From: an uncultured Bacilli bacterium
GTDB lineage: Bacteria > Bacillota_I > Bacilli_A > RF39 > UBA660
Assembly: GCA_934132915.1 (NCBI GenBank)
Contig: CAKPAK010000002.1
Span: forward strand, 1-45,042
Direction: 5' to 3'
Length of the DNA: 45,042 nt
How positions within the stretch are numbered: the first letter of the stretch is position 1; the number at the start of each line of letters is the position of its first letter. This document shows, piece after piece, positions 15,121 through 23,938 of the stretch. The position numbers and the translations under genes are program-made. The notes under the pieces were generated by a model. That model was not told where the DNA came from and ran no database searches. It saw nothing but the letters and a program-made list of their open reading frames with translations.

Positions 15121-15129
15121 TGGTATAAT
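15121..15129 (+). promoter_or_regulatory. extended -10 promoter of the SGNH/ugd operon
   Basis: TGG-TATAAT (15121-15129), preceded by TTTGA. The same TTTGATGGTATAAT string is found before the AAA gene at 6826. The -35 region is only T-rich. Confidence 0.55.
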
Positions 15130-15156
15130 CAAAATAGACTGTTGAGGTGTTAACAA

Positions 15157-16173
15157 ATGTCTAAGAAAAAGAAAAAAAACAAACGGAAAAATGTACAACC
15201 AAAAGAAATTATTACATTAGAAGAAGTAGAAAAATTTATTGAAGCGAATAAAAAAACAAGAGTTAAGAAAAATGAGGAGTTATATCAAGAAGAGAAGTTA
15301 ACTCAAACAATGCAGCAACAATTTCATTTTGAAGAAGTAGATGATACTTTTGAAAAAAATTCAGAAGAGGTTGAGCCAAAGAATTTGGAAAACCAAAAAG
15401 ATAAAGAAAATATAAATGAGTTAGATACTTTTGTTGAAAATACTACAGAAGATGATAAAGGTCACTCTACCGATAAAGATGAAGAAGCTCTTTTTGTAGA
15501 ACATGATTTTTCACTTGTTCGTAAAATACTTCTTGGTTTGCTTATATGTACTTTGATAGGAACCAATATTTATACAGTTTATATGTATTGTTGTCATCCT
15601 AAAAAAGTAAAAGTTGTAAAAGAAGTTGTAAAACTTAGTCCTAATTATTTATTTTTGGGAGATTCTATTACTGATTTTTATGATTTAAATAAGTATTATG
15701 AAAACATGCCTGTTGTCAATAGTGGAATAAGTGGCAATACAACAGATGATATTTTAAATGATATGCAAAATCGTGCTTATCGTTATAATCCTAGTAAAGT
15801 ATTTTTGCTAATAGGAACAAATGATTTATTGAAAGAAAGATCTGCTTCTGAAATTGCTGAAAATGTTCAAAAAATTATAGAAAACATTCAAGAAAATCGT
15901 CCTTTGGCAACTATTTATGTAGAAAGTGTTTATCCAGTGAATAAAAATATACTTCCAAAGATGGTTAGTGTTAGAACGAATGAGAATATAAAAAAAATTA
16001 ATGAAGAATTAAAAAAATATTGTGAAGAAAAGGCTTTGACTTATATTAATATGTATGATTTATTAATTGATGAAGAAGGCAACTTTAACAAGGAATATAC
16101 TGATGATGGACTTCATCCAAATGATAATGGTTATGAAGTCATTACAGAAGAGTTGAAAAAATATATAAAATAA
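15157..16173 (+). CDS. membrane-anchored SGNH/GDSL hydrolase with long charged cytoplasmic head
   Basis: This is a 338-residue protein. Residues 1-120 are extremely polar, with a Lys/Asn/Arg-rich start then Glu/Asp-rich and probably disordered sequence. Residues about 122-147 are a transmembrane segment (I-L-L-G-L-L-I-C-T-L-I-G). The outer domain is an SGNH esterase: block I F-L-G-D-S170-I-T-D, G-I-S-G-N-T (Gly in block II), I-G-T-N-D (Asn in block III), and D317-D-G-L-H320-P (block V). It resembles the acyl-esterase branch related to PAF-acetylhydrolase. With ugd 17 bases downstream and a glycopolymer locus next, it could remove or move acyl groups on surface sugars (inference). Confidence 0.85.
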   Translation: MSKKKKKNKRKNVQPKEIITLEEVEKFIEANKKTRVKKNEELYQEEKLTQTMQQQFHFEEVDDTFEKNSEEVEPKNLENQKDKENINELDTFVENTTEDDKGHSTDKDEEALFVEHDFSLVRKILLGLLICTLIGTNIYTVYMYCCHPKKVKVVKEVVKLSPNYLFLGDSITDFYDLNKYYENMPVVNSGISGNTTDDILNDMQNRAYRYNPSKVFLLIGTNDLLKERSASEIAENVQKIIENIQENRPLATIYVESVYPVNKNILPKMVSVRTNENIKKINEELKKYCEEKALTYINMYDLLIDEEGNFNKEYTDDGLHPNDNGYEVITEELKKYIK

Positions 16174-16189
16174 TTTAGGTGGGTGTTAT

Positions 16190-17356
16190 ATGAAAATAGC
16201 AATAGCAGGAACTGGATATGTTGGATTATCATTAGCAACATTACTAAGTACAAAGAATGAAGTATGGGCTTTTGATATTTTAGAAGAAAAAGTGAAAAAG
16301 ATAAATGAAAGAATATCTCCTATTAAAGATAAAGAAATAGAAGAATATTTTGCGGAGAAAAAACTACATCTTATTGCTACACTTGATTATAGAAAGGCTT
16401 TTTCTAATGCAGATTTTATTGTTATTAGTACACCAACTAATTATGATGAAGAAAGAAATTATTTTGATACTTCAAGCGTTGAGGATATAATTGAAAAAGT
16501 TTTGTCTTTGAATATTGATACTACAATTGTCATTAAATCAACAATTCCTTTGGGTTATACTGAAATGATTAAGAAAAAGTATCAATTAAATACTATTTTC
16601 TTTTCACCAGAATTTTTAAGAGAAGGTCATGCTTTATATGATAACTTATATCCATCAAGAATTATTGTAGGAACAGAAAGTAAAATGGGAAAAAAGTTTG
16701 CAAATTTATTAAATAGTTGTTCTTTAAAAACGGATGTACCAATTAAATATATGACATCAACAGAGGCAGAAGCTGTTAAATTGTTTGCTAATACTTATCT
16801 TGCTACTAGAGTTGCTTTTTTTAATGAAGTAGATACTTATGCAGAAATGAAAAATCTAAATTCTAAAAATATTATAGAAGGAATTTGTCTTGATCCTAGA
16901 ATTGGTGATAATTATAATAATCCATCATTTGGTTATGGTGGTTATTGTTTGCCAAAAGATACAAAACAGTTACTAGCAAATTATAAAGATATACCACAGA
17001 ATATGATAGAAGCAGTTGTTCGTTCTAATGAAACTAGAAAAGAACATATTGCTAATATGATTGTTATTAAAAATCCTAAGTTTGTTGGTATTTATAGATT
17101 AACAATGAAAAGTAATTCTGATAATTTTAGAGCAAGTGCTATTGTTGATATATTAAATAAATTAAATTCCAAAAATATTACTATTATTATTTATGAACCT
17201 ACAATTTATGAGGATGCTTATCATGGTTATACTATTGAAAATGATTTAGAAGAGTTTAAAAAGAAAAGTGATGTGATTGTTGCTAATCGCCTTAGCGATA
17301 ATATTTTAGATGTTAAAGATAAAGTTTATACAAGAGATTTGTTTAGTAGGGATTAA
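16190..17356 (+). CDS. ugd: UDP-glucose 6-dehydrogenase
   Basis: This 388-residue cytosolic enzyme oxidises UDP-glucose twice with NAD to UDP-glucuronate, a precursor for acidic surface polymers. It has G-T-G-Y-V-G-L at residues 7-13 (Rossmann), S-T-P-T-N near 82, and S-P-E-F-L-R-E-G-H-A near 150. The catalytic loop is G-Y-G-G-Y-C253-L-P-K-D, with Cys253 forming the thiohemiacetal. Sequence after residue 290 gives the shorter UDP-binding domain. The start has TAGGTGGG and follows the SGNH gene by 16 bases, so both share one promoter. A related UDP-sugar dehydrogenase specificity (UDP-ManNAc or UDP-GalNAc) is possible, but length and motifs fit Ugd. Confidence 0.9.
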   Translation: MKIAIAGTGYVGLSLATLLSTKNEVWAFDILEEKVKKINERISPIKDKEIEEYFAEKKLHLIATLDYRKAFSNADFIVISTPTNYDEERNYFDTSSVEDIIEKVLSLNIDTTIVIKSTIPLGYTEMIKKKYQLNTIFFSPEFLREGHALYDNLYPSRIIVGTESKMGKKFANLLNSCSLKTDVPIKYMTSTEAEAVKLFANTYLATRVAFFNEVDTYAEMKNLNSKNIIEGICLDPRIGDNYNNPSFGYGGYCLPKDTKQLLANYKDIPQNMIEAVVRSNETRKEHIANMIVIKNPKFVGIYRLTMKSNSDNFRASAIVDILNKLNSKNITIIIYEPTIYEDAYHGYTIENDLEEFKKKSDVIVANRLSDNILDVKDKVYTRDLFSRD

Positions 17357-17581
17357 TAAAGAATAAAATAAATAATTATTTTTATATAGATTATAACTAA
17401 TTACATAATTTTATATTAATTTGATTTTTTGTGGTTTATAATTTTTAGTTTTTTAGTTTGTAATGCTAGATTTTGGGCGTGGAATTTTTATCTATTTTAA
17501 TATTGATTAGTGTTAACATAAAATGTTGATGTTAATTCTTAATTTCTTTTTAGTATAAATCGCAAATTTTTAGACTAAAGA

Positions 17582-17603
17582 CCGTTTTTTAACGGATTTT
17601 TTT
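17582..17603 (+). terminator. terminator downstream of ugd
   Basis: CCGTT (17582-17586), loop TTTT, AACGG (17591-17595), then ATTTTTTT. It is about 225 bases after the ugd stop. Confidence 0.65.
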
Positions 17604-17706
17604 CATTTTAAGAGTTATTGCTGTTTTTATAATATTAAACGGAAATAAACTTTATAAAAGATATAAATTTAATTAATAATGACATAAATAATTGCACGAC
17701 AAGAAT

Positions 17707-17728
17707 ACGGAGGTTATTTCCGTTTTTT
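17707..17728 (+). terminator. short hairpin with T run near the IS remnant
   Basis: ACGGA (17707-17711) pairs with TCCGT (17719-17723) and is followed by five T. The stem is short, so it is weak. Confidence 0.4.
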
Positions 17729-17811
17729 AAGTTTCCTTGCATTAAAAAAATATAGTATTGATAACAAATAAAGATAAACTTTATTTGCAAAAATATTTTA
17801 AATAGATTTAT

Positions 17812-17860
17812 TATTGTCAATGGTCAAGATGAACGAGTTTATAACTCGCCATTGACAATA
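17812..17860. repeat. inverted repeat at the 3' end of the transposase frame
   Basis: TATTGTCAATGG (17812-17823) and CCATTGACAATA (17849-17860) are perfect 12-base inverted repeats, with an inner CGAGTT-TAT-AACTCG hairpin (17834-17848). They cover the last codons and the stop of the transposase. They could be a structured end of the element or a terminator for its minus-strand message. Confidence 0.6.
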
Positions 17861-18905
17861 TTTTAAAATAATTTATAGAATATACTTTCATCAGATACTT
17901 TAATAAAGCTTCTTTAGGAGTGTTGTTATCTAAAGAGCGCAAAGGCTTATTAAGTATAGTTTTATTAATATTTTTAATATCATCTTTTGAATATTTATTT
18001 ACAGATTTACCTTTTGGGAAAAATAATCTAATCTGTTTGTTCATATTTTCGACATTAGGTTTTTGATTTGATACATATGGATCACAAAAGAATAATTTAC
18101 ATCTTTCTTCACCAATTATTTTCGAAAAACAAATTCCATTTATATCAGCAAAATTAGGATCTCTATCAGTTAATATAACAGGAATTAATTCCTTGAATGT
18201 GTCAAATCCTATTTTTTCTTCTAACTTATCGAAGAATTCAACTACTTTAGAAGAATCAGGTTTATTAATAATATCTAATAGAGTTAGTTGCAAAATAGGA
18301 AGAATAAATGTTAAAATACTTTTGTTATCTGTTTTTATGGTGCCAAGGAAATCCAGTTGCCAAACGTAGATTCCTGGATGTTCATGTAGAAAAGCAAGAT
18401 AATCAAGATAAGTATGACCTGTTCTGTCAATTTTATTATTCTCAGAATACTCATACTTTTTATTATGCTTTCTTTTTTTGTATTTAACAGCATAAGGTAA
18501 ATCAACTCTCTTAGTTGTTAAATAACCTTTGCTGATGTATCCATATAAAGTGGAAACACTTTTTTTAATAATGTGATTATTTTCTATCTTGATTTGGTAA
18601 ATTGATTTGTTATCGTCTATACCATCTTTAATGGTTTTATCTAACTGTTTAAAATCTTCATCATCCACATCTATTCCTCTTCTTAAATTAACTAAATTTA
18701 TATCAGCTTGTTGTTGTGCTTTTAAAGCATCATATTTATATTTTTTATAGGGACAGTTATTATATCTATTTTTACAACCAGTACAAACGTAAGGCCATCT
18801 TTGAGTTCTATTACAATTATTTTTTAAACCAATAGAAATTTCAATTCTATTTCTTTTTACTTCTTTAGATACACTAGTTGAATCAACTAATAAACTTTCT
18901 CCAAA
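17817..18905 (-). pseudogene. IS30-family transposase, N-terminally truncated
   Basis: The frame is open on the minus strand from 18905 to the TGA at 17817 (about 362 residues). It begins directly after an in-frame TAA (18908-18906) with F-G-E-S-L-L-V-D-S-T-S-V-S-K-E-V-K-R-N-R. That is the second half of the IS30 helix-turn-helix, so roughly the first 35 residues and the start codon are gone. A zinc-ribbon-like C-T-G-C ... C follows. The catalytic core shows D of W-Q-L-D-F-L-G, D of L-T-D-R-D-P-N-F and the E-helix N-V-E-N-M-N-K-Q. The GTG at 18668 can start only a shorter product lacking the DNA-binding domain. It is probably inactive. It lies between ugd and the glycopolymer genes and could have brought them together (inference). 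Confidence 0.8.
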
Positions 18906-18957
18906 TTAACGTTTTTAATATAAATTTGATGAAAAGGAAGACTTTTTATTAGAAGTT

Positions 18958-18966
18958 TGATACAAT
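18958..18966 (+). promoter_or_regulatory. extended -10 promoter of the glycopolymer locus
   Basis: TGA-TACAAT (18958-18966), identical in core to the one before the SDR gene. RBS TTAGGAG and ATG 19006 follow. Confidence 0.45.
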
Positions 18967-19005
18967 TAGTTTGTTGAAAGAAAAAACAGATTAGGAGTAG
19001 AAATA

Positions 19006-19971
19006 ATGAAAAAATGTGATGTACTTTATATGGTAATACCATGTTACAATGAAGAAGAAGTATTACCAGAAACAACAAAAAGATTAAAAGAAAAATTGAA
19101 TGGGCTAATAAAGAAAAAAGTTATTAGTGAAAAAAGTAAAGTTATGTATGTAAATGATGGCTCTAAAGATAAAACATGGGAATTAATTAAGCAAATCAAT
19201 AATAATGATCCTATGTTTACAGGAATATGCTTATCAAGAAATAGAGGACATCAAAATGCTTTAGTAGCTGGTCTTTTAACGGCTAAAGAATATGCTGATG
19301 TTGTAATATCAATGGATGCAGATTTACAAGACGATATTAATGCGGTAGATGAAATGTTAGAAAAATATTATGATGGTTGTGATATTGTTTATGGTGTTAG
19401 ATCAGCTAGAAAGACTGACACATTTTTCAAAAGAGTAACAGCAGAAGGATTTTATAAATTTATGCAAATGATGGGAGTTGATGTAGTATATAATCATGCT
19501 GATTATCGTTTAACTTCCAAAAAAGTTTTAGATCATTTTCAAGATTATAAAGAGGTTAATCTTTTCTTAAGAGGAATATTTCCATTAATTGGTTATAAAT
19601 CAGATAAAGTATATTATGAAAGAGCGGAGAGATTTGCTGGTGAATCAAAATATCCTTTAAAGAAAATGCTAAACTTTGCTTGGGATGGCATTACCTCTTT
19701 TTCGGTAAAACCATTAAGATTAATTTGTACCTTAGGATTTGTTATTTTATTTGTTAGTATTGTAATGATGATTTATTTTTTAGTTAGAAAAGTATCTGGT
19801 AATATTATCGGTGGCTGGACTTTTTTAAATATTTCTATTTGGTTTCTTGGCGGTTTACAGATGATATCATTAGGAATTGTTGGAGAATATGTTGGAAAAA
19901 TGTATAACGAGACAAAAGCTCGGCCAAGATTTATTGTTGCTGAAAACCTAGAGGAAGTTAATAAAAAATAG
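19006..19971 (+). CDS. GtrB/CsbB-type polyprenyl-phosphate glycosyltransferase (GT2)
   Basis: This is a 321-residue membrane protein. The GT2 catalytic domain is at 1-235: V-I-P-C-Y-N-E-E-E at 9-17, Y-V-N-D-G-S-K-D near 48, and M-D-A-D-L-Q-D-D near 104, the DXD-type metal site of the DPM/GtrB group. F-A-G-E-S-K-Y near 210 follows. Two transmembrane helices are at about 245-268 and 280-302. Family members move a sugar, often glucose or GlcNAc, from a UDP-sugar to undecaprenyl phosphate on the inner face, for later use outside the cell. It is a separate unit, ending in a strong terminator. A second GtrB-like gene with its GtrA partner lies at 33306-34704. Confidence 0.88.
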   Translation: MKKCDVLYMVIPCYNEEEVLPETTKRLKEKLNGLIKKKVISEKSKVMYVNDGSKDKTWELIKQINNNDPMFTGICLSRNRGHQNALVAGLLTAKEYADVVISMDADLQDDINAVDEMLEKYYDGCDIVYGVRSARKTDTFFKRVTAEGFYKFMQMMGVDVVYNHADYRLTSKKVLDHFQDYKEVNLFLRGIFPLIGYKSDKVYYERAERFAGESKYPLKKMLNFAWDGITSFSVKPLRLICTLGFVILFVSIVMMIYFLVRKVSGNIIGGWTFLNISIWFLGGLQMISLGIVGEYVGKMYNETKARPRFIVAENLEEVNKK

Positions 19972-19995
19972 CAGTACTTGTATTCATATAAAAAT

Positions 19996-20023
19996 AAAAA
20001 CAGTTTTTCATGACTGTTTTTTT
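19996..20023 (+). terminator. terminator of the first GtrB-like gene
   Basis: AAAAACAGT (19996-20004), loop TTTTCATG, ACTGTTTTTTT (20013-20023). It is strong and potentially bidirectional. Confidence 0.85.
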
Positions 20024-20042
20024 AATATTTTATTGTTCGGTT

Positions 20043-20071
20043 TTGACACTAATATTGTATCATGTTATACT
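20043..20071 (+). promoter_or_regulatory. near-consensus promoter of the acyltransferase/GT operon
   Basis: TTGACA (20043-20048), exactly 17 bases, TATACT (20066-20071). It is the best -35/-10 pair in the window after hsp20. It lies inside an upstream open extension of the next gene, which excludes a start before about 20080. Confidence 0.85.
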
Positions 20072-20110
20072 CTTTATAGAAAATATGAAGCATCAAGTGG
20101 GGGATATGGT

Positions 20111-21229
20111 ATGATGAGGGTAAAAGATAGAGAATCGAATTTTGAATTAATGCGCATAATTTCAATGCTGATGATAGTATTTTGGCATATACTTGTGCAT
20201 GGTAAAGTTTTGGAGCACACATCAGGAGTTACTAATTTATTTTGTTATTTTTTAATGTGTATATTTTTGGTGCATGTTAATTCATTTGTTTTGACTTGTG
20301 GTTATTTTCAATCGGAACATCCATTTTCCTTAAAAAAATTTTTGAATTTGTTTTGTCTGCAATGGTTTTATCGGGTGGTTTTGATCATAATATTATCCAC
20401 TTTTAAATTAATATCAATATCAAAAGTTGATTTTATTAACGAACTTTTACCACTTGATGTAGCCAATTATTGGTTTATTAATTGCTATTTGGCATTATAT
20501 TTATTAAGCCCATATCTTAATAAGTTGATATCAACTTTAAGCCATAAAGAATATAAAAAAATGTTGTTGGTATGTTTTATATTGTTTTCTATAGTGCCCT
20601 ATATTACAAATGGTAGAACAATTAGTAATGATGGATATACCATTCTTCATTTTTGTTTTTTATATTTGATAGGTGCTTATCTGAAAAAGTATTCTATCAA
20701 AGACAATTATTATTTTAAAAGATTTACAAGAGAAAAAAGACAATTACTATTTTTATTTGGTTTTTGTTGTTGTTTTATACTACACTTTATCATGATACAA
20801 TTTTCTGATCAACTTGATATGTATTCTAATAATTTTATCAAGTTGATGGCTTTGTATATTAGAAATAGTCAATTTAATTATTCAACACCTTTGGTGATAA
20901 TACAATCAATATGTTATTTTTTGTATTTTGAAACATTTAAAATTAAAAATAAAAAAATTAATCTGTTGGCTTCTATTATTATTGGGGTTTATTTAATTAG
21001 CGACAATACTTATGTCCGTAATGTGATTTATAAACTTATTAAAATTGATTCTGGTAAAATGATTAGTTCTTCTTCGTTAATGCATGTTGTTGTTTGTGCT
21101 TTCTTAATATTTGTAGTTTGCCTATTAATCGAATTTGTAAGGCATAGTATTACTGCGTTTATTTGTAATAAAAAGATTGTTATAGATAAGAAAAATAAAT
21201 TTTACGATTACATTGAACGCTTACATTAA
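20111..21229 (+). CDS. membrane acyltransferase (acyltransferase family 3, OafA/YrhL-like)
   Basis: From ATG 20111 this is a 372-residue polytopic protein with about ten hydrophobic segments. The first reads R-E-S-N-F-E-L-M-R-I-I-S-M-L-M-I-V-F-W-H-I-L-V-H. This N-terminal arginine/histidine pattern is the signature of acyltransferase-3 proteins, which move acetyl or other acyl groups from the cytoplasm to surface sugars. The TTGACA promoter at 20043 rules out an earlier start at 20033. GTGGGGG (20098-20103) is the ribosome-binding site. It is the first gene of the long GT operon. The sugar acceptor is unknown, but the SGNH hydrolase at 15157 is a natural counterpart. Confidence 0.8.
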   Translation: MMRVKDRESNFELMRIISMLMIVFWHILVHGKVLEHTSGVTNLFCYFLMCIFLVHVNSFVLTCGYFQSEHPFSLKKFLNLFCLQWFYRVVLIIILSTFKLISISKVDFINELLPLDVANYWFINCYLALYLLSPYLNKLISTLSHKEYKKMLLVCFILFSIVPYITNGRTISNDGYTILHFCFLYLIGAYLKKYSIKDNYYFKRFTREKRQLLFLFGFCCCFILHFIMIQFSDQLDMYSNNFIKLMALYIRNSQFNYSTPLVIIQSICYFLYFETFKIKNKKINLLASIIIGVYLISDNTYVRNVIYKLIKIDSGKMISSSSLMHVVVCAFLIFVVCLLIEFVRHSITAFICNKKIVIDKKNKFYDYIERLH

Positions 21230-21248
21230 TTTGAAAGGAAGGTTTATT

Positions 21249-22397
21249 GTGAATGTATTAATCATAGGACATGAAAAAATGATCAATGGGGCAAGTTATT
21301 CAATGATTAATTTAATAGATGCTTTAAAGAATAAATGTAATTTTATTGTTGTATCTCCATTTGAAACTGGTCCATTTGTAAATGAAATAAAAAGTCGAAA
21401 TATTGAGATGTACTTTGTGCCATTTTATAGATGGGTGGAAGTAAAAGACAATGATTTTGAAATCAAAAAGAAAAATTGGAAAAATATATGTGATAAAATA
21501 AATCAACAATTGGCTTTAAAACTATCTATAATTTTAAAAGATAGAAATATTGATATCATTCATTCAAATACATCGGTTATTGATTTAGGTTATAGACTTA
21601 GTAAAATTATGAATATTCCTCATATTTGGCATGTTAGGGAATTTGGAGAAGATGATTTTAATATGTATCCATTATGTAGTTATGATGAATATTATAGAAA
21701 AATAGCTGATGATAATTATTTAATATGTATATCAAAAGCGGTCGGAAAGAAATTTGAAAATAAAGTTGATCCTGAAAAATTATTTTTCATATATAATGGC
21801 GTTGGCAAAGAGAATCTTTATCAAAGAAAAGAGTACAATTTGAATAAAGAAAAAGCGCTAGTTTGCTTACAAGCTGGCATGATTTTAAAAAATAAAGGAC
21901 AAGATATAACTATAAATGCAATTGATAAATTGGTTGATAAAGGTTATAATATAGAATTGTTATTAGCAGGAAGAGGTCATTTAGAAGATTTAGGAATTGA
22001 AACTTCTAATAAGGTTTGGTTAAAATGTCTTGGTCAAGTTAATAATTTGAATGAAATAAGAAGGAAAGTTGATGTTGAAATTGTTTCTTCTAGAAAAGAA
22101 GCTTTTGGTAGAGTAACTGTAGAAGCTATGATGAGTGGACTTGCTGTTATAGGATCTAATACAGGTGGAACTTTGGAATTAATTGCTGATAATCAAAATG
22201 GATTATTATTTGAACAAGGCAATATTTATGACTTGGCAGATAAAATAGAGTATTTATATAATCATAGAAGTAAAATAGAAAAGTTTGGGAAGAAGGCATA
22301 TTCTTATTCTAAAGATAAATTTTTAATAAATAGGTGTGCAAAAGAAATTTACGATTTATATGATAAAGTGAGGAAAAAATATGAAAGATCTAAATAG
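21249..22397 (+). CDS. GT4-family glycosyltransferase
   Basis: From GTG 21249 this is a 382-residue, GT-B-fold cytosolic or membrane-associated transferase. I prefer the GTG because AAAGGAAGG lies eight bases before it; the longer ATG at 21213 lies inside the previous gene. N-terminal domain: V-L-I-I-G-H-E-K with a glycine/serine loop, and H-I-W-H-V-R-E-F-G near 130. C-terminal domain: K-N-K-G-Q-D near 220, A-G-R-G-H near 250, and the retaining GT4 signature S-S-R-K-E-A-F-G-R-V-T-V-E-A-M-M near 290-305, where the E-x7-E pair binds the nucleotide sugar. It overlaps the WbsX-type gene by 17 bases. Confidence 0.85.
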   Translation: MNVLIIGHEKMINGASYSMINLIDALKNKCNFIVVSPFETGPFVNEIKSRNIEMYFVPFYRWVEVKDNDFEIKKKNWKNICDKINQQLALKLSIILKDRNIDIIHSNTSVIDLGYRLSKIMNIPHIWHVREFGEDDFNMYPLCSYDEYYRKIADDNYLICISKAVGKKFENKVDPEKLFFIYNGVGKENLYQRKEYNLNKEKALVCLQAGMILKNKGQDITINAIDKLVDKGYNIELLLAGRGHLEDLGIETSNKVWLKCLGQVNNLNEIRRKVDVEIVSSRKEAFGRVTVEAMMSGLAVIGSNTGGTLELIADNQNGLLFEQGNIYDLADKIEYLYNHRSKIEKFGKKAYSYSKDKFLINRCAKEIYDLYDKVRKKYERSK

Positions 22398-23883
22398 TTA
22401 TAAAATTACAAAATATGATTTAAAAAATGAAATATATAACTTAAATGCTGAAATATATGATTTAAAGAATGAAGTTTCTAATTTGAATTCTAAAATTGCT
22501 AATTTAAGCAATCAAGTAACTACTTTAAATAATGAAAAAGTATTTTATCAAAATAATATAAATAATATTTTAAATAGTAAGAGTTGGAAAGTTACTAAAC
22601 CACTTCGTATGATAAGTAGTAAATTTTCCAAAAAACCAAATAATAATGAATTGATAAATAATGAGCAAATGCTATCAATAACTGATGATGAGTTATCTAT
22701 TAAAAAAATTTCTCCTGATAAAAATTTTTATAAGAATTTTAAACCTTACAATTCAAGTTATCAAGATAATATTGATTTTTCGGCAAATAATACTGATATA
22801 AAAACGATAGCATTCTATTTACCGCAATATCATACTTTTAAAGAAAATGATGAATGGTGGGGTAGAGGATTTATGGAATGGACAAATACCAAAAAATCTT
22901 TACCTAGATTTGAAAACCATTATCAGCCAAGAACACCTCATAAAGATATTGGTTATTATACACTTGATAATATTGAAACGATAAAAAAGCAAGTGGAGCT
23001 TGCTAAACAGCATGGCATATATGGTTTTTGTTATTATTATTATTGGTTTTCTGGAAAAAGACTTATGGAAAAACCAGGTGATTTGTTTTTAGAGTCTTCA
23101 ATGGATTTTCCTTTTTGTTTATGTTGGGCTAATGAAAATTGGACTAGAGCTTGGGATGGTCTAAATAAAGATGTATTAATAAAACAAGAATATGCTAAAT
23201 CAGATTATAAGAAATTTATTACTGATATTAAAAAATATGTTACTGATAAAAGATATATTAAAATAGATGGGAAACCAGTAATTATGATATATAATCCGAC
23301 GGAAATACCCAATTTTAGTGAATTAATAAAAAATTGGCGTAAATATGCAAAGGAAGAAGGTATTGGAGAGATTTATATCATGTCTAAGTGTGATTTGTTT
23401 AATCAAGAACATAAATATACTGAATATGTAGATGCAGAATTTGATTTTCCTCCACAAGGAATTGGTCATGCAGCAGCTAAAATAACTGGGTTACCTTCTA
23501 GTAAAATATTTAACTATGAGCAAATTGTTAATGATATTGAACATTTGTATTGCGAGCATTTTCCACTTAAACCATTTTATTATACTGTTACTATGGGATG
23601 GGATAATTCTGCTAGACGAAAAGAAGGATATACCATATATTATAACTATTCTTTAGAAAGTTATTATAAATGGTTAAGAATTATAATCGAAGAAACAAGA
23701 AGAAGAAATCCTTTAGATAAGAGATTTATGTTTGTTAATGCTTGGAATGAATGGGCTGAGGGTACATATTTAGAACCGGATGAAAAATATGGTTATGCCA
23801 ATATTAATACTTTATCAAAAGCTATTTATGATTTGCCAATTTCATATAAAAAAAATAATGATAAGAAAAAGAAGGATAATTAA
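22381..23883 (+). CDS. WbsX-type (GH99-like) glycan protein with N-terminal coiled coil
   Basis: This is a 500-residue protein. Residues about 8-62 are a strict heptad coiled coil (Y-D-L-K-N-E, Y-N-L-N-A-E, Y-D-L-K-N-E, S-N-L-N-S-K repeated). A linker runs to about 135. Residues about 138-490 are a WbsX domain, a TIM-barrel related to glycoside hydrolase family 99. It contains I-A-F-Y-L-P-Q-Y-H, G-F-M-E-W-T-N, Y-G-F-C-Y-Y-Y-Y-W-F, C-W-A-N-E-N-W-T, and a closing N-A-W-N-E-W-A-E-G-T-Y-L-E-P. WbsX proteins are common in O-antigen and rhamnan clusters, and their exact reaction is still poorly defined. The coiled coil could attach the enzyme to other GTs or measure chain length (inference). No signal peptide. 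Confidence 0.82.
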   Translation: MKDLNSYKITKYDLKNEIYNLNAEIYDLKNEVSNLNSKIANLSNQVTTLNNEKVFYQNNINNILNSKSWKVTKPLRMISSKFSKKPNNNELINNEQMLSITDDELSIKKISPDKNFYKNFKPYNSSYQDNIDFSANNTDIKTIAFYLPQYHTFKENDEWWGRGFMEWTNTKKSLPRFENHYQPRTPHKDIGYYTLDNIETIKKQVELAKQHGIYGFCYYYYWFSGKRLMEKPGDLFLESSMDFPFCLCWANENWTRAWDGLNKDVLIKQEYAKSDYKKFITDIKKYVTDKRYIKIDGKPVIMIYNPTEIPNFSELIKNWRKYAKEEGIGEIYIMSKCDLFNQEHKYTEYVDAEFDFPPQGIGHAAAKITGLPSSKIFNYEQIVNDIEHLYCEHFPLKPFYYTVTMGWDNSARRKEGYTIYYNYSLESYYKWLRIIIEETRRRNPLDKRFMFVNAWNEWAEGTYLEPDEKYGYANINTLSKAIYDLPISYKKNNDKKKKDN

Positions 23884-23909
23884 CTTTTATTAGTATTTAT
23901 GATATACTT

Positions 23910-23938
23910 TTATCGAAATATTATGATTAAAATATAAT
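23910..23938 (+). promoter_or_regulatory. possible promoter of the ABC exporter genes
   Basis: TTATCG (23910-23915), 17 bases, TATAAT (23933-23938). The -10 is perfect and the -35 is weak. A 17-base perfect palindrome, AATCAA-TATAT-TTGATT (23949-23965), lies just downstream in the leader and may be an operator or a small mRNA hairpin before the ribosome-binding site. Confidence 0.45.

Larger units (their letters stand above)
17357..17816. other. AT-rich non-coding stretch with two terminators
   Basis: This 460-base gap between ugd and the IS30 remnant has no gene I can support. It contains hairpins at 17582-17603 and 17707-17728 (listed separately), plus two loosely similar segments with ATAAACTTTAT (near 17645 and 17775). 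It probably mixes the ugd trailer with leftover insertion-sequence flank. Confidence 0.5.

Noticed and set aside
17635..17820. Minus-strand frame of 61 codons after the transposase
   Set aside because: It is a hydrophobic AT-rich translation with no start signal, crossing two hairpins.
22381..22570. Tandem repeats in the WbsX gene head as a possible CRISPR-like or minisatellite array
   Set aside because: The repetition reflects heptad coiled-coil codons inside one reading frame. The units are imperfect and not separated by spacers.
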